This document shows, one piece after another, positions 1-5,187 of a DNA stretch of 5,187 nucleotides (positions within the stretch are counted from its first letter, which is position 1; every line of letters starts with the position of its first letter). Origin of the DNA: DATNIC01 sp035604635 (GTDB lineage Bacteria > Vulcanimicrobiota > Vulcanimicrobiia > Vulcanimicrobiales > Vulcanimicrobiaceae); contig DATNIC010000062.1 of the NCBI GenBank assembly GCA_035604635.1, positions 1-5,187 on the forward strand, given 5' to 3'. A program made the translations under genes and the position numbers. The notes below the pieces were generated by a model. It saw nothing but the letters and a program-made list of their open reading frames with translations, ran no database searches and was not told the DNA's origin.

Positions 1-562
1 TGATGAAATAATTGAGCGACGCGTCGAGCTCGCCCGCCTGCAACATCCCGATGAGGTCTTTTTCAGGCGCCATGTACGAGAACCGCACGCCCACGGGCGG
101 CTTGAAGCCGGTCGCGCCTCCGTGGCTGCGCTCGACCGTCCGCTCCATCGTCCAAATCAGATCGCGCGGATCGACGCCGAACTCATGCTGCAGGACGCCG
201 CGCGACCAAACCGCAGCGGTCTGTTGATACTCCGCGACCCCGATGCGCTTACCGCGCAGGTCCGCCGGTTTCTCGATCCCCGAATCGGCGCGCACGACGG
301 CACGCGTGTGAAAGAAATAGCGGGTCGTGAAAACGGGGATCGCGACCCACTCGTGCTCGCCCCGCGCCGTGGCGATCAAGATCGACGACATCGACATCTC
401 CGAGACGTCGAAATCCCCAAACTTGAGCTGCCGCCAAAACATCTCCGACGGGTAGACGGTGCTGGCGAAGAGCTCGATCCCTTCGGGCTTAATCTGGCCG
501 CCGATCAGCGGCCGCGTCCTTTCGTTGTCGCTGAACGCGGCGCTCAATTGAAGCGTCGACAT
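1..562 (-). CDS. 4,5-dihydroxyphthalate decarboxylase-like / PBP2-fold protein, C-terminus cut by window
   Basis: An open frame runs from the ATG at 562-560 to the left edge with no stop, giving 187 residues; family members are about 330 aa, so a bit over half is present. The N-terminal half resembles proteins annotated as 4,5-dihydroxyphthalate decarboxylase (Pht5-like) or as ABC-transporter substrate-binding proteins, which share a type-II periplasmic-binding fold. Visible landmarks are the DNERTRPL stretch (residues 12-19), PEGIEL (26-31), SEMFWRQLKFGDFDVSEMS (39-57) and LRGKRIGVAEYQQTA (102-116). No signal peptide is visible: the protein starts MSTLQLS and goes straight into the first beta strand, so a cytoplasmic location is more likely than a periplasmic one. 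The start lies 6 nt after the stop of the upstream gene with only a weak Shine-Dalgarno sequence, which suggests translational coupling. True family enzymes decarboxylate 4,5-dihydroxyphthalate to protocatechuate, but many homologues are untested. Family assignment is good; substrate and catalytic role are open. Confidence 0.85.
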   Translation of the reverse strand, partial: MSTLQLSAAFSDNERTRPLIGGQIKPEGIELFASTVYPSEMFWRQLKFGDFDVSEMSMSSILIATARGEHEWVAIPVFTTRYFFHTRAVVRADSGIEKPADLRGKRIGVAEYQQTAAVWSRGVLQHEFGVDPRDLIWTMERTVERSHGGATGFKPPVGVRFSYMAPEKDLIGMLQAGELDASLNYFI

Positions 563-568
563 CGCCGC

Positions 569-1513
569 CTACTTCGGAGCCAGCGGCGGATAGAACAGTT
601 CCGCGGCGTTAAAGGCCGCGGGTAAGATCTTGTACTTCGCCGACGCGTCGATGATCGGTTGAATCACCTTCGGGTCCAGGACCGTGCCGTACACCGTGTG
701 TTTCTCCTCCGCGATGAGTTCGGGTGGGATCTTCGTATACTTCGAGAGGATCGGAGGGAACGCGCTGTGGTTTTTGTTCGCCCATTCGGCGGTCTGCCGC
801 ATGACGACGGTAAAGCGCCGAGCCGTCTCGAGGTTCTTGTCGAGCCAATCTTTCGTCGCAACGGCTCCGGAAATCATCAGCGTTTTCGCAATCGAGTCGT
901 ACGGCTTGGCAAAAATCCTCGTGGTGTCTCTATTCGCGGTGATCTCGGGCTCGACGATGATTGCGGCGTCGATGCGCCCTGCGATCAGCGCCGGGGCCAT
1001 CGTCGGCGTCGTCATCTCGATCCACTTGACGCTCGATGCGTCACCGCCGCTGTCATCCATCCATTTCATACACGAGATCTGAACCAAATCACGCAACGTG
1101 GAGAGGGCGACGGTCTTGCCGTTGAGGTCCTTGGCGGTCCGCAGCGGTGAGTTTTTCGCGACGATGAGCGCGGTCGTCGGCTGCGAGCTCGAGTAATAGC
1201 CCCCCGGAAAAAAGAGGTAGAGCGGCACCCCGTGGGCGTGCGCGTTCGACATTGCGCCGCTATTCGTGTATGCGATATCGAGGGAGCCGCCCAGCAGCGC
1301 CGCCAACGTCGCGCCGCCCCCACTCAAGGTGGTGATTTGCACGTCGAGCCCCGCTTTGTCGTAGAATCCGTTCTCCTTCGCGAAGTACGCCATCGCGTAG
1401 CTCTCGACGGGGGCGGTCCCGACGCGCACGGTGACTCGTTCTTGCGCCGAGACAGCGCGTGCTGCGAGCAGCGAGGCCGCCGAGCCCAGTACGAATTCGT
1501 ATCTTCTTAACAT
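569..1513 (-). CDS. Exported ABC-type solute-binding protein (SsuA/NrtA/TauA-like, NMT1 family)
   Basis: This is a 314-aa protein of usual length for periplasmic solute-binding proteins of nitrate, sulfonate, taurine or thiamine-precursor type uptake systems. Residues 1-23 form a signal peptide: Arg-Arg at 3-4, a hydrophobic Leu/Ala core and an AVSA cleavage motif before Gln24. The twin arginine gives a weak Tat-like look. The mature part begins VTVRVGTAPVES, followed by the family pattern of an organism-facing hydrophobic lobe, GLDVQI (55-60), GGGATLAALLGGSLDIAY (65-82), a KDLNGKTVALST block (128-139) and IAGRIDAAIIVEPE (177-190). ATG 1513 was chosen over the longer frame upstream because it starts the signal peptide and has GAAAGG 9 nt ahead, overlapping the upstream stop. 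It sits 13 nt after the molybdenum hydroxylase gene, implying co-transcription. No permease or ATPase gene is in the window. The ligand cannot be read from the sequence. Confidence 0.9.
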   Translation of the reverse strand: MLRRYEFVLGSAASLLAARAVSAQERVTVRVGTAPVESYAMAYFAKENGFYDKAGLDVQITTLSGGGATLAALLGGSLDIAYTNSGAMSNAHAHGVPLYLFFPGGYYSSSQPTTALIVAKNSPLRTAKDLNGKTVALSTLRDLVQISCMKWMDDSGGDASSVKWIEMTTPTMAPALIAGRIDAAIIVEPEITANRDTTRIFAKPYDSIAKTLMISGAVATKDWLDKNLETARRFTVVMRQTAEWANKNHSAFPPILSKYTKIPPELIAEEKHTVYGTVLDPKVIQPIIDASAKYKILPAAFNAAELFYPPLAPK

Positions 1514-1522
1514 CGCCGCGAA

Positions 1523-1528
1523 CCTTTC
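1523..1528 (-). promoter_or_regulatory. Ribosome binding site of the solute-binding protein gene
   Basis: On the minus strand GAAAGG lies 9 nt before ATG 1513 and overlaps the TGA stop of the molybdenum hydroxylase gene. It decides the start, because the open frame continues a further 80 codons upstream inside the neighbouring gene. Confidence 0.65.
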
Positions 1529-3686
1529 ACGCTCTTGCCATGATCTCCCACAGGCGGGGTGCCGTCGCCGGCATCTCGACGTCTTCGACGCCGAAGTCAC
1601 GCAGCGCGTCGACGATCGCGTTGACGATCGCTCCGGGGGCGGGGACCGCCCCGCCTTCGCCGCCGCCCTTGATGCGCAGCGGATTCCCCTCGGTTGGATC
1701 TTCGACCAACTCGACGTCGAACATCGGGACGTCGGCAGCGCGCGGGACGGCATATTCCATGAACGAGCCGGAAGCGAGCGACCCGGTCTCGGGATCGAAC
1801 ACCATATGCTCGGAGAGCGCGTGACCGATCCCTTGGACGATCCCGCCGTGCACTTGTCCGTGCAGGATCAGCGGATTGATCGCTTGTCCGACGTCATCGA
1901 CTTGCGTGTAGCGTACGATCGTGACCGCACCGGTTTGCGGCTCGATCTCGACCTCGCAGACTGCGCATCCCGTCGGAAACGCCGGGATGCGTCCGTTGAA
2001 GTCGACCGTCGCGGAGGGGTTGCCCGTCTTGCGCAACTCGTCGCACGCCCCAACCAGCAGCGTACCGACGATCCGCATCGAGCGATCGGAGTGCGTCCCT
2101 CCGCCGAACGCGCCGATCCGCGTATCTCCGCTCACGACCCTAACCGCTTCGAGCGGCACCTCCAGCAGATCGGCGACGACCTGCGCATAAACCGTTTCGT
2201 GACCTTGTCCGGACGACTGCGTCCCGACGACAACCTCGACCGTTCCCGCAGGCTCGAGGCGAACGGTCACGCGTTCGCGCGGCGCTCCGACGGGGGACTC
2301 GAGATAGTTCGCCAGCCCGATTCCGCGCAACCGGCCGGCGCGCGCGCTCTCGGCACGGCGCTGCGTAATACCATTCCAATCGGCGCGTGACGCCGCGCGT
2401 TCCATATTCCCCACGAAGTCGCCGGAGTCGTACGTCAATCCCATCACGCTCCGATACGGCAGCTGCTCTTTCGTGATCAGATTGCGACGTCTGATCTCCA
2501 GCCGATCGATCGACAGTCGCGCCGCGGCGATATCCAAAAGCCGCTCGATCGCGTGGACGGCCTCGGGCCGGCCGGCGCCGCGATACGGCGCGGTCGGCGT
2601 CGTGTTGGTCAGTGCGTACAGAACTCGGACGAAGGCGCTTGGGACGTCGTAGACCGTCGTCGCGATGCGCCAGGCGTTTTGCAACGGCGCGAACGAGACC
2701 GGATACGCGCCCGCATTCCCGATGAACGTCGCGCGCAGGGCGAGGATTTTTCCCCGTTCGTCCAACGCAAGCGCGGCCCGCGCGACGATGTCGCGACCCT
2801 GAAAATCCGTCGCGAAGCCTTCGCTACGATCGCCGGTCCAGCGGACCGGCCGGCCGGCGCGACGCGCGGCCCACGCCACCAAGACCGCTTCGGGATGCAG
2901 GTTTGTGCGCGAACCAAAGCCGCCCCCGACGTCGGGACAGACGACTTCGACGTGCTCGGCTGCGACGCCGAGCGCGCCCGCGAGCAAGATCTTCTGCCGC
3001 CCGACGCCTTGGTTCCCGGCGATCACCGTGTAGGCGCGGCGTTCCGAATCGTAGAGACCGATCGCCGCACGCGGCTCCATGTGCGCCGAGAACAGACGCT
3101 GATTCGTGAACTCGTGCTCGACGACGTGCGCCGCCCGCGCAAACGCAGCCTCGGTCGCGCGCTCGTCGCCGAACGCCGCGTCCAGACAAACGTTGTCCTC
3201 GTCAGCGGCGGCTTCGAGCGCCGAAACGACCGCCTGTAGCGGCTCGTACTCGACTTCGACGAGCGCCGCCGCATCGCGTGCCGCTGCCGCGGTCTCGGCG
3301 ACGACGAGAGCGATCGCCTCGCCGACGTGGCGCACGCGATCGACTGCGATCACTTGCTGCTCCATCTCGACGACGCGGCACGTCGCCGGATCGAAGCCGA
3401 GACGTGACGCATCGACGTTGTCCGCCGGATTCGAGGCCTGGCGGATCCCATGGTGTCCGTCGGCGGCGTAGTCGCGTCCGGTGAAGACCGCGACGACACC
3501 GGGCGCGGCAGTCGCCTCTCCGGTGTGAACCGCGACGATGCGCGCGTGCGCGTGGATCGAGCGCACGACCGCGGCGTGCGCGGCATTCGGGATGCGCACG
3601 TCGTCGGTGTACTCGCCTTGGCCGCGGATCAAACGACGGTCCTCGACGCGCGGGACCGGCGCTCCGATATATCGCCGCTTGGGCAT
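1527..3686 (-). CDS. Xanthine dehydrogenase / CoxL-type molybdopterin-binding subunit
   Basis: This 719-aa protein is the large, molybdenum-cofactor-binding subunit of the xanthine oxidase family, which hydroxylates carbon centres using water. The N-terminal a/b hammerhead domain covers about residues 8-150 and starts with the typical GAPVPRVEDRRLIRGQGEY pattern. Cofactor-binding landmarks follow: Gln226 in GNQGVG, GGGFGS at 254-259, APYRGAGRPE at 366-375, GQGHET at 493-498, and the catalytic glutamate Glu677 in GGGEGG (674-679). The PYRGAGR loop, lacking the Cys of CoxL form I (AYRCSFR), points away from true aerobic CO dehydrogenase and towards an organic substrate. The start at ATG 3686 puts the family N-terminus a few residues in; an ATG at 3719 would add 11 residues overlapping the regulator gene. 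The stretch near residues 537-572 looks about 50 residues shorter than in relatives. The usual FAD and [2Fe-2S] subunit genes are not adjacent. Substrate unknown. Confidence 0.93.
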   Translation of the reverse strand: MPKRRYIGAPVPRVEDRRLIRGQGEYTDDVRIPNAAHAAVVRSIHAHARIVAVHTGEATAAPGVVAVFTGRDYAADGHHGIRQASNPADNVDASRLGFDPATCRVVEMEQQVIAVDRVRHVGEAIALVVAETAAAARDAAALVEVEYEPLQAVVSALEAAADEDNVCLDAAFGDERATEAAFARAAHVVEHEFTNQRLFSAHMEPRAAIGLYDSERRAYTVIAGNQGVGRQKILLAGALGVAAEHVEVVCPDVGGGFGSRTNLHPEAVLVAWAARRAGRPVRWTGDRSEGFATDFQGRDIVARAALALDERGKILALRATFIGNAGAYPVSFAPLQNAWRIATTVYDVPSAFVRVLYALTNTTPTAPYRGAGRPEAVHAIERLLDIAAARLSIDRLEIRRRNLITKEQLPYRSVMGLTYDSGDFVGNMERAASRADWNGITQRRAESARAGRLRGIGLANYLESPVGAPRERVTVRLEPAGTVEVVVGTQSSGQGHETVYAQVVADLLEVPLEAVRVVSGDTRIGAFGGGTHSDRSMRIVGTLLVGACDELRKTGNPSATVDFNGRIPAFPTGCAVCEVEIEPQTGAVTIVRYTQVDDVGQAINPLILHGQVHGGIVQGIGHALSEHMVFDPETGSLASGSFMEYAVPRAADVPMFDVELVEDPTEGNPLRIKGGGEGGAVPAPGAIVNAIVDALRDFGVEDVEMPATAPRLWEIMARA

Positions 3687-3699
3687 TACTCGATCAGCA

Positions 3700-4332
3700 T
3701 CAATGTGCTGACGCCGCATTTCGACGCCATGGCAGGAGCACCAAGTCGGCCGCTTCCTCGGCGTCATTGAGGAGCGTCTTACGCGACATGCCCATCTGTG
3801 CACGCATCGTCAGACCGCGGGCAAGGTCGAGGACCTGGTTCGCGCGTGCGGCGACCGGAAAGTCAGATGGGATTTCGCCCGCGCTGATCCCGCATTGGAA
3901 ACGACGTTCTACTAGGGCCACGGCGGCAGCGGCAGCGTTCTGTAGGAACTCCCGGACCTCAGCGTCGTTCACAAGCGGCGCGACGCACATGAGAAGACAC
4001 CCCGAGGCGCTTCCTTCCTCGGTCGCACTTGCGACGGCGTACCTCAGAAAGCTTGCGAGCGAGTCGCGCAGAGCCTGCGGCGAGAGAAGTGCCTTCGCGG
4101 CGAGAGCGCCCTTCCTCTCGGCGTACGCGTGGAGGACACGCAAGAATATCCTCCGCTTGGACCCAAAAACTGAATAGAGGCTCGGCCGCCCGACTCCCAT
4201 CCCTGCGACGAGATCGTCGATCGTCACTCCGTCGTAGCCTTTCATCCAGAACACCTGGATCGCTTTTTCCAGCGCGGCGCTCTCGTTGAAGCTACGCGGT
4301 CGTCCACGCGGCCTGGCGGCATTTTGAATCAT
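3700..4332 (-). CDS. TetR/AcrR-family transcriptional regulator
   Basis: A complete 210-aa protein of typical TetR-family length. After a basic N-terminal arm (RPRGRPRSF, 7-15) comes the helix-turn-helix DNA-binding domain, about residues 17-63, with the hallmark GYDGVTIDDLVAGMGVG turn (32-48) and the recognition-helix pattern RPSLYSVFGSKRRIF (49-63). The C-terminal ligand-binding domain carries SGCLLMCVA (110-118) and the VLDLARGLTMRAQMG helix (167-181), as in regulators often found next to oxidoreductase genes. ATG 4332 is firm because an in-frame TAA directly precedes it; AAGGA lies 12 nt upstream, somewhat far. It is the first gene of the leftward operon, with its stop only 13 nt before the molybdenum hydroxylase start, and is divergent from the SDR gene. 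The gap carries overlapping promoters and twin TTCGAA-centred repeats, so autoregulation plus control of the SDR is likely (inference). The inducer is unknown, probably a substrate of the pathway. Confidence 0.93.
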   Translation of the reverse strand: MIQNAARPRGRPRSFNESAALEKAIQVFWMKGYDGVTIDDLVAGMGVGRPSLYSVFGSKRRIFLRVLHAYAERKGALAAKALLSPQALRDSLASFLRYAVASATEEGSASGCLLMCVAPLVNDAEVREFLQNAAAAAVALVERRFQCGISAGEIPSDFPVAARANQVLDLARGLTMRAQMGMSRKTLLNDAEEAADLVLLPWRRNAASAH

Positions 4333-4335
4333 TTA

Positions 4336-4345
4336 GTTCGAAATT
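4336..4345 (+). repeat. Operator-like repeat, copy 1 (GTTCGAAATT)
   Basis: First of two exact 10-bp copies in the divergent gap, with the palindromic core TTCGAA at 4337-4342. It lies just before the -35 box of the rightward promoter and within the leader of the regulator mRNA, between its AAGGA and its start codon. It is a candidate half or full binding site for the TetR-type protein; that role is inferred from position only. Confidence 0.5.
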
Positions 4346-4347
4346 CC

Positions 4348-4376
4348 TTGACCTTGGCCATCTGATCCATTATTGT
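4348..4376 (+). promoter_or_regulatory. Sigma70-type promoter for the SDR gene
   Basis: The -35 box TTGACC (4348-4353; five of six consensus bases) and -10 box TATTGT (4371-4376; four of six) are separated by an ideal 17 bp. Transcription would begin near 4383, leaving a leader of about 79 nt before the SDR start. The -10 region is the same DNA as the -10 of the leftward promoter, so two polymerases could hardly occupy both at once. Confidence 0.6.
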
Positions 4377-4399
4377 ACGGAAAGGTTCGAAATTGGCAA
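4372..4399 (-). promoter_or_regulatory. Sigma70-type promoter for the tetR-led leftward operon
   Basis: Read on the minus strand, the -35 box is TTGCCA (4399-4394; five of six) and the -10 box is TACAAT (4377-4372; five of six), with a 16-bp spacer. Predicted start of transcription is near 4365, giving a leader of about 33 nt before ATG 4332. Operator-like copy 2 lies almost wholly inside the spacer, a standard position for steric repression. Confidence 0.6.
4385..4394 (+). repeat. Operator-like repeat, copy 2 (GTTCGAAATT)
   Basis: Second exact copy, in the same orientation as copy 1 and 49 bp further on, with core TTCGAA at 4386-4391. It falls between the -35 and -10 boxes of the leftward promoter and at about the first transcribed bases of the rightward one, so a protein bound here could block both. 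Candidate TetR-type binding site by position; not proven by sequence alone. Confidence 0.5.
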
Positions 4400-4451
4400 G
4401 TCGATGCTGGCCTCGTGGGGGCCTCACGACTCGACCTTCCCCCTCACTAAT

Positions 4452-4456
4452 GGAGG
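4452..4456 (+). promoter_or_regulatory. Ribosome binding site of the SDR gene
   Basis: A GGAGG Shine-Dalgarno sequence lies 5 nt before ATG 4462 and fixes that codon as the start. The stretch 4400-4451 between the promoter region and this site shows no other recognisable element. Confidence 0.8.
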
Positions 4457-4461
4457 CGCCC

Positions 4462-5187
4462 ATGGAACATTCGATCGCGCTCGTCACCGGCACCACCTCC
4501 GGGCTCGGTTATGCGGCAGCCAGCATGCTCGCCATCAAGGGCTACCGCCAGATCATCGTCACCGGGCGCAGCCTGGCCCGGGTCCAAGAAACGGCCGCTC
4601 AACTCGCCGCTGAGACCAAGACACAGGTTTTCACGCCGCTGGAGCTGGATCTGGACAAGCCAACCAGCGTTCAATCCGCCCTTGCCGAGCTGGTCAAGCG
4701 GGGTCAGCCGATCGATTTCCTACTGCTCAATGCAGGGATGGTCGGAGGTAAGAAGCGCGTGATCACTGCGGCGGGTGTCGAGGAGGATCAGGCCCCCCTC
4801 ATCGGCCATCATCAACTGACCGTCGGGTTGCTCGGCGCCGGCCTGCTGAGCCCTGGCGCGCGGATCGTCATTGCCGGCTCGGAAGCTGCCCGTGGGGACG
4901 TCCCTCTGTTCAGCTACACCGACGTGGCGGCCTTCGCGGCCAAATACCACCGGGGTGACCGAACCGCCGCGATTGAAGCCCTGATTCGCAGCGGGCCGAA
5001 CGTGAGGTACGTGCCCAACAATGCGCATGCCGACGCGAAGCTCATTATCGCTTGGTGGGTCGCGGCGCTGGCGCGCCGGCTACCCTCCGGCATGGCCGTG
5101 TACGCTGTCTCGCCCGGTGCGGCGACCGACACCAAGGTGGTGCGAAACGCTGGCCCGGCGTTGAAGTATCTGTTTATCCCAATCGTG
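4462..5187 (+). CDS. Short-chain dehydrogenase/reductase (SDR), C-terminus cut by window, catalytic Tyr replaced by His
   Basis: The frame is open from ATG 4462 to the right edge (242 codons), with a strong GGAGG 5 nt upstream. The Rossmann fold of NAD(P)-dependent SDR oxidoreductases is clear: the glycine-rich TGTTSGLG at residues 9-16, LDLD at 62-65, LLLNAG at 87-92, the active-site serine region IVIAGSEAA with Ser140, and the VSPG turn at 216-219. Arg36 in VTGRS, after the second beta strand, favours NADP(H) (inference). In the catalytic YxxxK motif the Lys is present at 193, but the position four residues before it is His189 (CAT, 5026-5028), not Tyr. Only the last part, after VVRNAGPALKYLF, is missing from the window. 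The gene is divergent from the TetR-type regulator and shares its promoter region, so it is a probable target. Family assignment is firm; substrate unknown, and classical activity is doubtful if the His is real. Confidence 0.9.
   Translation, partial: MEHSIALVTGTTSGLGYAAASMLAIKGYRQIIVTGRSLARVQETAAQLAAETKTQVFTPLELDLDKPTSVQSALAELVKRGQPIDFLLLNAGMVGGKKRVITAAGVEEDQAPLIGHHQLTVGLLGAGLLSPGARIVIAGSEAARGDVPLFSYTDVAAFAAKYHRGDRTAAIEALIRSGPNVRYVPNNAHADAKLIIAWWVAALARRLPSGMAVYAVSPGAATDTKVVRNAGPALKYLFIPIV

Noticed and set aside
122..625. 167-codon plus-strand frame
   Set aside because: Antisense shadow of the dihydroxyphthalate-decarboxylase-like gene, whose minus-strand protein has clear family motifs.
1514..1753. 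Upstream 80-codon extension of the solute-binding protein
   Set aside because: The extension is low-complexity Ser/Arg-rich, overlaps the end of the molybdenum hydroxylase gene, and would bury the signal peptide; ATG 1513 has its own Shine-Dalgarno sequence.
1431..2390. 319-codon open frame on the plus strand
   Set aside because: It is antisense to the molybdenum hydroxylase gene and its signal-peptide-encoding neighbour, with an Arg/Asp-rich composition typical of a high-GC shadow frame and no recognisable domain.
1527..3686. Aerobic carbon monoxide dehydrogenase large subunit (form I CoxL)
   Set aside because: The active-site loop reads PYRGAGR, not the Cys-containing AYRCSFR motif, and no coxM/coxS genes are adjacent.
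3687..3803. 39-codon N-terminal extension of the molybdenum hydroxylase subunit
   Set aside because: It lies mostly inside the regulator gene in another frame, and the family N-terminus matches a start at 3686.
4333..4461. Rho-independent terminator or riboswitch in the divergent gap
   Set aside because: No GC-rich hairpin with a following T run is seen on either strand; the gap is explained by promoters, repeats and ribosome binding sites.
4720..5028. 102-codon minus-strand frame inside the SDR gene
   Set aside because: Shadow frame; the plus strand carries the complete set of SDR nucleotide-binding motifs here.

Overview
The window looks like a piece of chromosome from a high-GC, free-living (probably soil or sediment) bacterium. 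GC is visibly well above half, and genes are tightly packed with 6-13 nt between neighbours. Functions are metabolic: a molybdenum hydroxylase, solute-binding-type proteins, a short-chain dehydrogenase and a TetR-type regulator. The taxon cannot be fixed from the sequence; a proteobacterium or a member of a mostly uncultured soil phylum would both fit. No rRNA, tRNA, CRISPR array, insertion sequence or phage gene is seen.

Layout: four genes run leftward from about 4332 to beyond the left edge, in the order tetR-type regulator (4332-3700), molybdopterin-binding hydroxylase subunit (3686-1527), exported SsuA/NrtA/TauA-like solute-binding protein (1513-569), and a homologue of the 4,5-dihydroxyphthalate decarboxylase / periplasmic-binding-protein-II family (562 to beyond 1, truncated by the window). 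Gaps are 13, 13 and 6 nt, so this reads as one transcription unit led by its own regulator. A fifth gene, an SDR oxidoreductase, starts at 4462 and runs rightward off the window.

The 129-nt gap between the regulator and the SDR gene (4333-4461) holds two good sigma70-type promoters on opposite strands that share the same -10 core. They are bracketed by two exact copies of a 10-bp word with a TTCGAA centre. This is the arrangement expected for a TetR-family protein controlling both its own operon and the divergent oxidoreductase.

Inferred theme: regulated use of a small organic, possibly aromatic or heterocyclic, compound. One protein binds the solute outside the membrane, the molybdenum enzyme hydroxylates it, and the dihydroxyphthalate-decarboxylase-like protein and SDR act on or sense products. 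The substrate is unknown. Oddities are the absence of the usual FAD and iron-sulfur partner subunits, an apparently shortened segment in the molybdenum subunit, and a histidine in place of the catalytic tyrosine in the SDR.
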